The notes under the pieces are model-generated. The model worked only from the letters and a program-made list of their open reading frames with translations. It did not search any database and was not told where the DNA came from. Positions 1 through 12,085 of a stretch of DNA of 64,000 bases are shown here, one piece after another. The position numbers were made by a program, and so were the translations under genes. Position 1 is the stretch's first letter. Each line of letters opens with the position of its first letter. The stretch comes from Anthopleura xanthogrammica (lineage: Eukaryota; Cnidaria; Anthozoa; Actiniaria; Actiniidae): the NCBI GenBank assembly GCA_964019055.1, contig OZ025224.1:4063876-4127875 (forward strand), read 5' to 3'.

Positions 1-1757
1 AACTTGAATAAAAACATAAACGAGGAAGACATATCAAATTGAAAATGTACCATTTAAGAGAGGATGTCAGTAAAACTCAAACATGTCGTGGCAAGTCTCA
101 AAAAATCGATTTTGCTCAAACTTTCAGGGTTGATAGCGTATTATGTCCCAATCATCGTGGTGTATTTAGTTTGCGAAAATATTATTTTGTTCTTGAGAAA
201 TAAGGATTTTAGTCGGAACGGGTAATTATGCTAATTTATAGAGCCTCAAATTGACCAACTTCAGTGACCTCATGTAACGAAACTATCTAATCTATGGTAG
301 TAATAATATCATATTCCTTTTGCCTATCATCTATACTTTATTCACTGTCATTATGAAAGATTTCTTTACAATGTGGAATTTATCGCGAATTTTCTCATCA
401 GCCCTACTTTTTCTTACTGTAAAAGTAGCTTCAAAACAAGTGGCATTTTTACTATGGCCGAAACATTAGAATGAATTGATATTTAGGGTATTATTAGAAG
501 AGGAGTTGATCTTCATTTGTGCCAAAAATTAGCTTGGGTAAATTCGTTTTCGATTTTCTACAAGCGGCCGAAGTTACCAAAATACGCCGTTTCTTCCGTC
601 TTCGGCTTAGCTTTTGAAATAACCAAGAAAGACAGGTCTGTCAACACTAAGTCAAACACTTGTACTTTCAACAATGTTTTATTTTAAACATAATTATAAG
701 TTTCTAACCTTGTCGATGCAGACGTTTTTAAAAGGATTTAAATCCTTTTTGAGGTATTCTAAACGAAGAACCGTGATGTTTTGGCATATCCATGTTATCT
801 GTGTCAACAATGGCTTTCAAAACAACAACTGAATACGTCTGCAATGCCGCACAGTTTCAGCCTCTTATACTTAGCGACTGCTTATACTTCCCAAATTAAC
901 TGATACATTGATAATGGGCTAAAGATCCCACTTGATTTCTAAAGTTAATCAGCGAAATCTAATCGACACCGTTGAGAAATAAAAAGAACTGAATTTATGA
1001 AAACTCTGTCTTTCGCCGACGAGACACCAATAATGATATGCATATTGAATTACGTAGCATTTGATTGACGGGCTGTAATCAGAAGTCGCGCCTTTTCTAT
1101 CGATCTGGCACTGCTGTAAGTAGAAGTGCACTTTCTGCGACCATGTGAAGTAAAAACTTTCCGATTCGAAAGTTGTTATTAGTTCAGGTTTGGTAGCCCA
1201 CAGAAATTAAAATCTTGCATATAATTATTTACTTTCAATATGAACTTAACTCGATTATTTGGATTTGCGCAAAGCTTACAACTCTTTAATTTGTATAAAG
1301 CAGATTTTGGCAAAGGATATATTATTGTTAGACAGCTAGCCATAATATAAACGTATGGCTTGACACACATAGGTAAGCTTTCGGTAAAATTTCGCCTATA
1401 AATCTTCTCGATCGACTATATGTAACGCATGTAACGCAAATATTCCAGTTATAAGACCCCTCCCGGGTTTACTTAAGCTTACCCCTAGTGTCTCACGTTC
1501 TAAAGTTAATCAGCGAAATCTAATCGACACCGTTGAGAAATAAAAAGAACTGAATTTATGAAATACTCTGTCCTTCGCCGACGAGACACCAATAATGATA
1601 TGCATATTGAATTACGTAGCATTTGATTGACGGGCTGTAATCAGAAGTCGCGCCTTTACCTGCGGTGTTTCTTCAGGACTAGAAACTCCGACTTAAAACA
1701 TGGAAACTTATTGTTCGTTTAAAGCATTTGCTGATGGAAATTGTGGCGTCGATTTAA

Positions 1758-2087
1758 GCAAAGCAAGTAATTCCAGATGAAATTGACATTGATGAAGACG
1801 GAGAGGCTGAAAAGGATGCCAACGAAGCCTCAAGAGAGAAGGTACTAGACGATGTCGGAAGAGAGGTCTTGAGTGTTCTGGCACTTCAGCATCCCATCAC
1901 ATATGACACTTTCAACATCTGTGAACTTGCGTCCCAATCGCGATTATCTCAGTTTTCAATATCCATGCTCCAAGAGATCTGTGCTTCATGTGACTTGGAC
2001 ACGTCTGGTATTCAAGTAAAGCGGAAAAAGCCGTACATTGATCTCATCGTCAGTATGGTAAACAGCTGTAGCTGTATGAAATCGTGA
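1758..2087 (+). pseudogene. Gene-like C-terminal fragment inside the foldback spacer
   Basis: An open frame without an ATG runs for about 109 codons to a TGA. It opens with an acidic stretch (EIDIDEDGEAEKDANEASRE) and ends with a basic, Cys-rich tail (KRKKPYIDLI, then SCSC). The tail could resemble a SAP-like helix-extended-helix end found in uncharacterised, often transposon-linked invertebrate proteins, but that is recollection and not a search. A possible acceptor (ttccag) precedes 1777, so this may be a captured last exon. No function is assigned. Confidence 0.3.
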
Positions 2088-2472
2088 CTGTTTTAAAATC
2101 GTTGACAACACCTGGAGAGATTCCTATGACTGTGAAAAGTTCCTTGCTGGTCTGGCGTACCTAGACAGCGTCGTGATACTGACTTGACTGTATCCGCGCC
2201 GTGTTCGTGCCATCTCCGTGCCGTGTTTCGAGAATTAAATTGGATGCCAGACTATACGAATTAAGCATAATTTTAAATCTTTGACCCAAAAAGTTATTGA
2301 ACGTCTCGAATACCAAATAGTCAATGCAAACCACGTGTCACGGCCGCGTTTATGCCACGAGATTCTCACAGCCATATGAAAAACTCTTTTCTCATCAGAA
2401 ATATGCCTCAAGTGTCATTTTAATGAAACAATAGCGAAAGGGATTCTGGGTAATTCCGATACTCCAACGTAA

Positions 2473-2827
2473 CTGCAAAACTGAGGTGTTATAAAGCCCG
2501 CGAAATTGGCTCATTATAAAAGTTTATATCCGAGATAAATCTAGATTTTCAGACAAATGTTTTTGGGTATACATTTACCATATGATATTCATTATAGTGT
2601 GGTAAAATAAAATAAAGAAACAACGATTTCCCAAGGGTGACATCTCCAGAGGCGTAGCGAGGACCCAGTATCGGGGGGGGGGGGGGGCTCCTAGAATAAA
2701 AATTTAAAATTCGGGAGGGCACGTGCCCACCCCCTCCGTACGCCAGTGACATTGCCATCAAAATTTAGGGGGGAGCGATCGCCCCCTGCCCCCCTCGCTA
2801 CTCCACTGGACACCTCAGTTTTGCAAT
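2473..2827. mobile_element. MITE-like element with a nested G-rich element
   Basis: The outer ends are inverted copies of CTGCAAAACTGAGGTGT (2473 side, and cacctcagttttgca near 2813-2827). The same ends occur in the duplicated units at about 14693-14926 and 38582-38812. Nested within it, about 2648-2812, is a second element with ends related to CAG-GGCGTAGCGAGG and long G or C runs, a family also present at 48804-48966. Confidence 0.6.
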
Positions 2828-4440
2828 TTTTTTTTCTCAGACATCAACTGGCTGTAAAGTCCTGTGCTTATACGAGTTATTCTCATGCGCAAGGGTCTTT
2901 TTGATGGCTTTCATTCAAGAAAAAAGTAGCTTTTGGAATAGACTGGAATCAATCAGTTTCTGTATTATCGGGAATAAGAACGTGAGACACTAGGGGTAAG
3001 CTTAAGTAAACCCGGGAGGGGTCTTATAACTGGAATATTTGCGTTACATGCGTTACATATAGTCGATCGAGAAGATTTATAGGCGAAATTTTACCGAAAG
3101 CTTACCTATGTGTGTCAAGCCATACGTTTATATTATGGCTAGCTGTCTAACAATAATATATCCTTTGCCAAAATCTGCTTTATACAAATTAAAGAGTTGT
3201 AAGCTTTGCGCAAATCCAAATAATCGAGTTAAGTTCATATTGAAAGTAAATAATTATATGCAAGATTTTAATTTCTGTGGGCTACCAAGCCTGAACTAAT
3301 AACAACTTTCGAATCGGAAAGTTTTTACTTCACATGGTCGCAGAAAGTGCACTTCTACTTACAGCAGTGCCAGATCGATAGAAAAGGCGCGACTTCTGAT
3401 TACAGCCCGTCAATCAAATGCTACGTAATTCAATATGCATATCATTATTGGTGTCTCGTCGGCGAAAGACAGAGTTTTCATAAATTCAGTTCTTTTTATT
3501 TCTCAACGGTGTCGATTAGATTTCGCTGATTAACTTTAGAAATCAAGTGGGATCTTTAGCCCATTATCAATGTATCAGTTAATTTGGGAAGTATAAGCAG
3601 TCGCTAAGTATAAGAGGCTGAAACTGTGCGGCATTGCAGACGTATTCAGTTGTTGTTTTGAAAGCCATTGTTGACACAGATAACATGGATATGCCAAAAC
3701 ATCACGGTTCTTCGTTTAGAATACCTCAAAAAGGATTTAAATCCTTTTAAAAACGTCCGCATCGACAAGGTTAGAAACTCATAATTATGTTTAAAATAAA
3801 ACATTGTTGAAAGTACAAGTGTTTGACTTAGTGTTGACAGACCTGTCTTTCTTGGTTATTTCAAAAGCTAAGCCGAAGACGGAAGAAACGGCGTATTTTG
3901 GTAACTTCGGCCGCTTGTAGAAAATCGAAAACGAATTTACCCAAGCTAATTTTTGGCACAAATGAAGATCAACTCCTCTTCTAATAATACCCTAAATATC
4001 AATTCATTCTAATGTTTCGGCCATAGTAAAAATGCCACTTGTTTTGAAGCTACTTTTACAGTAAGAAAAAGTAGGGCTGATGAGAAAATTCGCGATAAAT
4101 TCCACATTGTAAAGAAATCTTTCATAATGACAGTGAATGAAGTATAGATGATAGGCAAAAGGAATATGATATTATTACTACCATAGATTAGATAGTTTCG
4201 TTACATGAGGTCACTGAAGTTGGTCAATTTGAGGCTCTATAAATTAGCATAATTACCCGTTCCGACTAAAATCCTTATTTCTCAAGAACAAAATAATATT
4301 TTCGCAAACTAAATACACCACGATGATTGGGACATAATACGCTATCAACCCTGAAAGTTTGAGCAAAATCGATTTTTTGAGACTTGCCACGAATTTTCAA
4401 ATTTGTTTGGTTTTTGCTGACATGTGCTCTTAATACCTAG

Positions 4441-5030
4441 TTGTGTAATAAAGCTTACAGCTATGGTTCTGAAAACTTGCTTTGATTGCTAAACTAAAGA
4501 CATCACCATGAAAATATTTTCATGCTTTTCATATTTTCATATTTTCATATTTTCAAACTAAAAAATTCTCTTACGTACTAATTTTTTCAGTGATTCCTTT
4601 CCTCTATAAAGCAAAACGTCAATAGTAGCATAACCAAACCAAATAATCTTCCTGGAATTGTGAAGCTTAAAAAGGTCGAGTTTTACTTCGCTCACAAGCA
4701 GCACATGGCTGGGAAGCTGCTGAAAGTTTTGCTTGACGTGCAAACGCACCCGAAAACAGTCACACTTTCGTATGCAGTGTCACGCTTGTCACGCACTTAG
4801 TATGAAATAAATTTATAGTTAATAAAATTCTTTAAAAATTCGTTTCTCTTTAAAACGCATGGATAACCCAATTTTTTGTGTGTAGATTTTAAAGTATATG
4901 TCAAATTAGTCTTGTGAAATAGAACATTAGATTCATAATTGGTTTTGAAAAGAATATGGGAAATAGGAAGTACGAAGAATTGAACTGGGAGCTCCGCTTT
5001 TAGGGCAGTGCCTAAATATATATATTAAAC
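4441..5030. other. Non-coding spacer left of unit 1
   Basis: AT-rich sequence with a short tandem stretch of (ATTTTCAT) units at about 4510-4556. A 63-codon minus-strand frame at 4558-4749 has no recognisable motif and no clear splice sites, so I do not call it a gene. Confidence 0.5.
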
Positions 5031-5175
5031 CATTTCACGGTTCTCGTCGTTCAACCTCAGCCTCGATAGTGTGTGATATATTCTTTAGAATTTGACTAAA
5101 GCCCGTCAAATTCTAAAGAATATATTACACACTATCGAAGCTGAGGTTGATCGACGAAAACCGTAAAATGGTCTA
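5031..5175. mobile_element. Hairpin MITE at the unit 1 boundary
   Basis: Arms of about 65-70 bp (5031-5100 and 5109-5175) form a nearly perfect palindrome around an 8 bp loop (taaagccc). A relative lies at the left edge of unit 2 (about 25618-25790), where the left arm is shortened and the loop is about 80 bp. Homology between the two duplicated units starts inside this hairpin. Confidence 0.75.
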
Positions 5176-5763
5176 TTAAGTTTACTATATGTCTTCCCAT
5201 ATTTGCATCACATTTGCACCAAGCAAAGAGAAATGGATCTGATTTTTCGTTCAGTGTAAATATCACAGAAGAACATTTCAGAACACTTGAAAATTATTGA
5301 TTTATATCAATACGTAACAAATATGGAGAGTGCACATCCTTCGTTGCGCGTATCTGAGTTCAATACACTGAATACACAGTATACATTGTGGTCTAGCGAA
5401 CATTGGGCATTGCATTGTAGTCTAGCTTGAGAACAAACATCACCATGTACGGAAGGCATGATGAACAAAACATGTTTGTACCCAAGCTACACCACAATGC
5501 ACCTTGTTAATGCTAGACTGGCTATAACAGTTAGCTCACTAGCGTATCTTCTGTTTTGGATGATGTAAATGTGTAATTGCATGTAGACTTCGAAACCGGT
5601 GTGAAGGCAGTAAAGCGATGGTCTCTTTGTGTAATGCGCTTGATTTGTTCTTGGCTTTATTCTCTATTACTTTCGACTTTCTACATGTTGTTTATCTTTA
5701 CTTGAATATTCGATCTGATCAAAACTTTACTTTACTAGTGATTCAACAACAGTTCAATAGCGA

Positions 5764-5945
5764 TTTTAGCGGTTCTAGCGGATCTAGCGGTTCTAGCGGA
5801 TCTAGCGGTTCTAGCGGATCTAGCGGTTCTAGCGGATCTAGCGGTTCTAGCGATTCTAGCGGTTCTAACGATTCTAGCGGTTCTAGCGATTCTAGCGGTT
5901 CTAGCAGATCTAGCGGTTCTAGCGGTTCTAGCGGATCTAGCGGTT
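5764..5945. repeat. 9/18 bp minisatellite
   Basis: About 20 units of the 9-mer (a/t)tctagcgg, alternating as 18 bp pairs. Because 9 is a multiple of 3 it is open in several frames, giving SG-rich plus frames and LEPLE-type minus frames. This array is absent from the matching part of unit 2. Confidence 0.85.
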
Positions 5946-7559
5946 CACAAATTATAAACAAATGAATATATGGACTAAATATTAGCTTCTAGATCTGATA
6001 CAAGGCTAAAAGATGGGAAAAACTTACTATTTGTCGGCCCTTGTCCTGCTAACACATTGTTCCATTTGCCAAATATGCCTGACTATATCGCGCTCGCACC
6101 AGTCCCTACTGCATCTGGCGCAGGCTACTTTTATCCGCGACAACCGGTAGCAAATAAATTGATTGATTGAGACCCCGGGTCTAGCTTTACTGAACAACCA
6201 TATTGCTGGTTAGCAATCATTCCCAAGAGATTGAAATAACAAAAGACATGGCGGCCATGTTGGATGATATCACAAAAGAGACTAATCTTTTTATAAATTC
6301 ATCCAACATGGCGGCTACGAAAACCATCAATATGACATATGAACATATGACATATGATTCTTTTGAAATTTCTTGATTGGAAAGAAAGTGAAAACAATAA
6401 CCTTTCCCTAATTCGCTTAAATGACTGTAGAACAAAATATTCAAGTCAAGACTGGGGTTTTCTATCCATAAATTCAAGCCTAGCCTTAAATCTATTGTTC
6501 TGTGGCCATGGCGTTAACAGCGGCAAATAAATAAAGCATTGCATAACTTTTTTAAAAGGTTCTGTGCCTTGTGCAAGGTAAAAATGTACAAACGTAGAAA
6601 CACGAACAAATTATCCATTTTTCCAAAGAATTTTGGTAAATCATGGATGGCGTGACCGCGTATGTGAATATATCTTCGCCATGCTCTGTGTATGTGTTGC
6701 TATAGAAACAAAAGTAAAAGGTCTGCCCACGCTCTTTACAGCCGAAGATGCCGAACTATTATAAAAGTAAGAAACGGCTCTGGAACGAGATTGTTAAAAA
6801 ATTAATGTGGAAATTTATACGCATGCAGTTAATCTTAATTCAACTGTTAGGACACAAGGATGTTCGAGGCAGGGAACGTACCTTCAAACTTTTATTGCAG
6901 GCTTCCAAACTGTGGATCAGTTGCTCGACTTGATTCAACTCTTCAACTGACGTATAATATTAATTCTGGTTCTTTTTAACTGTTTCTAAGTGAGACGCTG
7001 ACCCAAACAAAACTCCTAAACACTTTAGTTTTTAACCATAATAATATCTGATTACAAGTAGGTTACGGAAGTGAGTGCGACAGCTATCTATGATTTCAGG
7101 GAAATCCCCAGTATCGATATCTACTCAGCGTGTCAACACCAAACCTTTCCATTCTAGGAGTGTGGTCCAGCGTTCACTTGACTGCGAGTATCAATCATTA
7201 CCGAAACTATCAAAATATCTTAATCGTTTTTGAATATAGAATAGAATAAACTGATGTCAAATTCAAGGTAATTCCGCAGAAACAAAATGAACGGATAAAT
7301 CGTATCATTTCAATGCTATGTCGGATCGGAGTATCACTGAAAATTACCCGCCTTCTCACGTTATTGGATGTAGGGATGCGAAGTAGGGATGCGCAGTGCA
7401 AAACTACGGAATTACCTTAAATCTTAAGCCTCATTTGAATGATACATAACAACTAAGTACGTGTAGCCAGTTTTCTCATTCAAGTGTGCTTGATAATTAA
7501 AAACAAGCTTATCCTTTCTACACACAGTCGCTATTGAATACACAAGCAATTTTTTTTAT

Positions 7560-7882
7560 TTGATGCAAAACGCTGTTTTGAAGACCACGTTCAGACTCAT
7601 ATTCATAGGCTTACCCTCGTTTATAAGTCTGTTATTCATAGACACTTTTAAACGTGGGGTTTCATAACATTGGTATTATTCAAATTGCACATTCTTTGCA
7701 TTACAGTTAACTTTTGCAAATCATTAGCAACATCCAACTGTAATGTAAAGAATGTGAAAATTTAATAATACCAATCCCACGGACTTTTAATGGTGTCTAC
7801 GAATAGCTAACTTATAAACGAGGCTAAGCCTTTGCAAATGAGTCTGTGGTCTTCAAAAACAGCGGTTTGCATTGAATGTGAA
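7560..7882. mobile_element. Palindromic MITE, family A, copy 1
   Basis: About 320 bp, nearly self-complementary throughout. Ends are TTTGATGCAAAACGCTGTTTT and its inverse, and a central hairpin carries the motif cattctttacattacag. A second copy is at 12086-12413. Both lie in segments missing from unit 2. Confidence 0.8.
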
Positions 7883-8326
7883 ACAGGTGTATGAATGCGT
7901 TTAAGATGCACGTATGCTCAGAAGTTTTACTATCTTAAAGTGAGGATATGTATGTTATCTATATGCTAGCGCTGTGTTGATTTGTGGTAAACGTTCCAGA
8001 CTTTATACCTTGTTGTATTTCCTTAACCTGTGTATAAAAAAAGTATAAATATATCAGATTATAGACCCCTTTCAATTCCCTAAGAATTGGAACCTATTGT
8101 TTTGTCCTGCAAATTGAGCTGCATTCCCACGTGCTGCAATTGGTTTATTGTCAGTTTAAAATTGTTGATTGTAACCAGCTGAAGGGCACTCAATTTTCTA
8201 AACAATCACAGTCCGTTGGGATTTTTTAAGGCCGGCCCCTAAAAACCATTCGAGTGGTTGATACGTTGATTCGAATGTGTTTGATACGAGTGATGCACAA
8301 ACGTCAAAGATTAGTGAATTCAGCCT

Positions 8327-8427
<101 letters not shown>

Positions 8428-8462
8428 GTTGGGTTCCCTGTGGTATTGATATGCAGATTAAC

Positions 8463-8575
8463 TTACTTTCTTATAATCATGATAATCAAGACGATGAAAA
8501 TGATGATCATAATGATGAGTACTGCCATGATGACGAAAAGCAGGTATGTCATCAGAACTGTGCGGCGTTCTTGTT
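8463..8575 (-). CDS. Calx copy 1 exon 8: transmembrane segment
   Basis: The acceptor is atatttag. The exon encodes EQERR, then a hydrophobic run of about 29 residues (TYLLFVIMAVLIIM onward) ending in IIRK. Reading straight on gives TAA at 8463-8465, so the cytoplasmic tail would be two residues. That TAA lies inside a consensus donor GTAAGT (exon end 8467), so splicing to an unseen tail exon is equally possible. Confidence 0.8.
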
Positions 8576-8849
8576 CTAAATATAACAAAAAATAGAAATG
8601 TTTTCATGGTCAAATTGTTTGGACGAACGGATGGATGGATGGATGGAGGGATCGATCGATCGATGCACGGATGAATGAATGCAATAAAAGAACAGTTATT
8701 TGGGTCTACTCAATATTACCAATCAAAAATCTAACCTGCTTCTATTTGCTTCTGTTGCTCTTGATGAATTTCTGTGGAACAAAATTAAATTTTACTAGAT
8801 TAAAAGCTCATGCCCCCTCACCTAAAAATTCGAATGTAAAAGTATAATG

Positions 8850-9960
8850 GAAGGGATTGCATTACCTTGATAATATCATGATGGGATCCCTTGTTTCCTG
8901 AGGGATGTTTAAGGTCTAACATCCCCCTGGATGATTAGTGCTGAGGGATATTTAGACTAAAATTTAGACTAAATATCCCTTATGAATATAATAGAGTGCA
9001 AACAATATATCCGTGAAATACAAATTACTAAATAGTACAAAATAGTGCTAATTAAACAATAGAAACAATAGAATTTGCTCGAAATAGTACTATTTAGTAT
9101 AACTAATGTTTCACGGATATACTGTTTGTACTCTAATGAGGGATATTCAGTCTAAATATCCTTCATCACTATTCATGAGGCATGGTCCCTCATATGACAA
9201 TTACCGGGACCATGGCTGGGTCGCATTGACCCAACAGATAATTTTGAGCAATGACTCTGCACTAAACACTATTCAACACCCCAGCACTTGTGGGACCCAT
9301 TGAGCAATCTTTGCGCATGCGTTGACTAGATCGGGAATTTTTCTTACTATTTGTGGCGTAATCAAAACGGTTTGAAAACACTTCATTAATACCGCTCTAG
9401 GTCAACCAAAGTGAATTAGAATAAAGTACCACGAATGAATGAATGAATGAATGCTGGTTCAATTTGCCATTGTCGCATTTAACAAAGGCAAATTCCCTAA
9501 AGTATGCCGCATATCAACAGCTTTGTAAAACTTTGTAATTTATGCATCGTACGAAAGCTAACATATTTCCTAAGAGCAGTTTTATTCCTCGGTAATCATA
9601 ATATTACAAACTAATAGCATGACATTTCGGGTGATTAGTGATTAAATGTCCCCTCAAGCCTCGGGAGGTTTAGTTAAAGTCCCTCTGCCTACGGCGTCGG
9701 GACTTCAACAAAACCTCCCTCGGCTTTCGGGGATATTTAATCAGTAATCACCCTCAAGTCATGCTATTATTATAATAATATCATGATGGGATCCATTGTT
9801 TCTAGAGTGATGTTTATGCTCTATAACATCCCTCTGGATGAATAGTGATGAGGGATATTTATTTAGTCTAAATATCCTTCATAAATATAATCATGCTCCA
9901 TCACATAACAATCACCGGCTGGATCGCATTGACCCAATAGGAGGCTTTGGAGCAATGACT
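8850..9960. repeat. Composite of inverted repeats (gggatattta family)
   Basis: Several interleaved palindromes share gggatatttagactaaatat and gatgggatcc motifs, and a hairpin at about 9640-9770 is built on gattaaatgtcccctcaagc. The same arrangement recurs in unit 2 at about 27370-28290. No coding signal. Confidence 0.6.
8993..9134. mobile_element. Short MITE present only in unit 1
   Basis: Inverted ends of about 25 bp (AGAGTGCAAACAATATATCC and its inverse). Unit 2 has the uninterrupted site near 27508-27514. Confidence 0.8.
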
Positions 9961-10130
9961 CTGTACAAAACACTACTCAACACCACAACACTTGTGGGAA
10001 CCATTAATTAATCTTTGCGCATGCGTTGACTATATCGAGAATTTTTCTTACGATTTGTAACGTATGACGGTTTGAAAAAGACTGTCATTAATAAGGCTTT
10101 AGGCCAACCAAAGTGAATTAGAATACAGCA

Positions 10131-10440
10131 CCACGAATTTATTTATTTATTTATTTATAATGATATTTTAACAGGATGCTCCTTCACTTTAGTGATTTTC
10201 GAGAAGGTCCTGTAAAACTAATTTTTATGCATCATATAATGGAGTTGAAAAGTAGAAGGCAAATTATTGATACAAAATGAGAAAAATTACAATTATGCAA
10301 AAATGTAAAAAATTAAAATAGCATACTTAAATAGTTCATTCAGAAAAGATAGACTTAAATTGAGAAATTTTTGAAGATTGTTTAACAACGTCACTTAGAT
10401 TGTTCCATTCTTTAATGGCATGATAGGACAGGCTTTGCTT
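10131..10440 (-). mobile_element. LINE 3'-end remnant, unit 1
   Basis: On the minus strand a frame reads AWKQSLSYHAIKEWNNLSD then VVKQSSKISQFKSIF and stops. This resembles the extreme C-terminus of LINE ORF2 proteins (…WN.LP…S…FK..). It ends in a short (TAAA)n tail at 10137-10158. The unit 2 copy is at 28612-28920. It is a 5'-truncated, inactive fragment. Confidence 0.6.
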
Positions 10441-10835
10441 CCATGCCTTGTGTTGTATAAAAACAATAAACAATACGGCTTATAGCGAACTTTAGTCGAC
10501 CCACTATTTTATAGTATCGCGATTCTCCTATAAGTTTGATTGGGAGAGAGCCGCCAATATAAACCCGTATTGTCAGCTCAAAATCGCAATAAGTTATAAA
10601 TATCAAATTGTACGATTTCTTTCCATTTTTTTCTCATTCAGTACTCCAAAGTAATATTAATGTACCAACAGCTTTAGATAAAATTAGGAACTCGAAACAG
10701 GTAAATTGACTCCTTTTCCAAGACGTTACTAAATTCTTTTGTTTTTGCAAAATTTCTGTGCTTCAAAACTTCAACTTCGATTCAAACACGGATCCGGACA
10801 CTCATTATCGATTATTTGACAAGTTCGTGAGAAGG

Positions 10836-10854
10836 GGGGGGGGGGGGGGGGGGG
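10836..10854. repeat. Poly-G tract
   Basis: About 19 consecutive G (with interruptions in unit 2 at 29296-29328). Other long G runs occur at 2674-2687, 45206-45224 and 47480-47492. Lengths in such tracts are prone to sequencing error. Confidence 0.8.
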
Positions 10855-10948
10855 AGGTATTTACCGGTGCCCGCAACCTAAGTCAATACATTGAGGTCAC
10901 TCTTTTTGACCATTGTGTAATCTTGTTATTTATACATATGAGTCTAAT

Positions 10949-11124
10949 GACACAAATAGCCCACTTTCGATATTTTGGTTGAGTGATCACGCACAAAGTA
11001 ATTCAAGACGTAGCTCCGGGGAAACAATGGAAGAATCCTAATATATTCTTTTGTTTCCCCAGAGCCTCGTCTTAAATTGCTTTGTGCGTGATCACTCAAC
11101 CAGAATATCGAAAGTGGGCTATTT
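10949..11124. mobile_element. Hairpin MITE, both units
   Basis: Arms of about 75 bp (ends AATAGCCCACTTTCGATATT and inverse) around a short loop. The unit 2 copy is at about 29430-29597. It predates the duplication. Confidence 0.8.
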
Positions 11125-11125
11125 A

Positions 11126-11415
11126 ACAATTAGTCCTCGAGTCCGAATGGTCTAGGAGTCAATAGCCCATGAGGCCGAAGGCCTCATGGGCTATTGACTC
11201 GTAGGCCATGAGGGCGAGAGGTCTAATTGTTTTAGTAAAAACCTACTAATCGGTCCAATAAAAGGATGCAAAAAGTTTTGGATTTTGCTTTAAATATATA
11301 TTTTTTGGTTTTCAAAACCGGCGCTTTTCGCTACTAGAGGTCTATCACTAATAGACCCCTAGTAGCTCAGCCAATCACAGGGCTCGATTGGTGATAGACC
11401 ATTAGTAGGTTTTTT
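11126..11415. mobile_element. MITE, family B, copy 1 (unit 1 only)
   Basis: Begins aacaattagtcctcgag and ends accattagtaggttttttct. It contains nested inverted repeats, including aaaacctactaat/attagtaggtttt. The matching site in unit 2 (about 29595-29600) is empty. A second copy is at 17437-17705. Confidence 0.8.
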
Positions 11416-11447
11416 CTAATCGAAAGTATATTATTTGTTCAACTTAC

Positions 11448-11692
11448 CATTATCAATTCTATCTTTAATGCGAATCACAGCCAGACTTTTCTTGCCAATG
11501 ATAGTGGTGCTCGTATCAAGGGCTTCGATGCCAATGAAAAAGGATTCAGTGCTTTCAAAGATACCATCGTTCTTGATCGTCACATTAAAAATTAATTCAG
11601 ATACGTCTTTTGGGAAAGTTATGACTGTACCATGGCGATCTTCATAATCTACATTCTTTATTGCCGTGTTGTAATTTTCATTCATGGTCATT
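11448..11692 (-). CDS. Calx copy 1 exon 7: Calx-beta domain 3, second half
   Basis: Bounded by tttgtcag and GTAAGT, phase 2 to 1. Reads MTMNENYNTAIKNVDYEDRH through TESFFIGIEAL to RIKDRIDN, the usual Calx-beta second half (DY…FP…I.I..D…E..E.F.I.L). The protein is identical in copy 2 (29626-29870). Confidence 0.9.
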
Positions 11693-11790
11693 CTGACAAA
11701 AATGAAGACAAGCAACTTGAGAGGGTTATTTTAACTGGTTTGGGGAAAGCTGATAGAAAAGAATTTTATGTTTGCAGCAGCGGATCCAGG

Positions 11791-11961
11791 ACAAGCAGGC
11801 AAGCAGGCAAGCAGGCAAGCAGGCAAGCAGGCAAGCAGGCAAGCAGGCAAGCAGGCAAGCAGGCAAGCAGGCAAGCAGGCAAGCAGGCAAGCAGGCAAGC
11901 AGGCAAGCAGGCAAGCAGGCAAGCAGGCAAGCAGGCAAGCAGGCAAGCAGGCAAGCAGGCC
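11791..11961. repeat. 8 bp minisatellite (aggcaagc)n, unit 1
   Basis: About 21 units. Unit 2 has about 9 units at 29970-30042. Frames through it in either strand (QAGKQASR or LLACLPAC) are repeat artefacts. Confidence 0.95.
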
Positions 11962-12085
11962 TTTACCTTTACCTTTACTTTTACTTTTTACAAGCACACA
12001 AGCAGGGAAGCGGGAATATGTTACTAATAATTTATCAGTTACCAATTTCCATGTAATTTAAATAACCATGTAATAGAACAGTTTT

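Larger units (their letters stand above)
1..4440. repeat. Large foldback (inverted-repeat) element, left edge
   Basis: Two arms of about 1.4 kb are near-perfect reverse complements: roughly 86-1500 and 2978-4392. Only scattered single differences were seen, for example one base near 730 versus 3757. Outside 86 and 4392 the similarity continues but is diverged, so the true left end may lie outside the window. The first part of the spacer (1500-1657) is a second direct copy of arm segment 939-1096. The rest of the spacer (1658-2977) holds a gene-like fragment and a nested G-rich element. No transposase was recognised. It behaves like a foldback or MITE-type DNA element, or a recent inverted duplication. 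Confidence 0.85.

Noticed and set aside
4558..4749. 63-codon minus frame as a tail exon of Calx copy 1
   Set aside because: Outside the duplicated unit, no acceptor of matching phase was evident, and unit 2 has no counterpart.
5618..5965. 115-codon frame with SGSSGSS repeats
   Set aside because: The repeat is open in several frames on both strands and is absent from unit 2; no splice or start evidence.
11632..12061. Several overlapping frames on both strands with QAGKQASR or LLACLPAC
   Set aside because: Translations of the (aggcaagc)n minisatellite.
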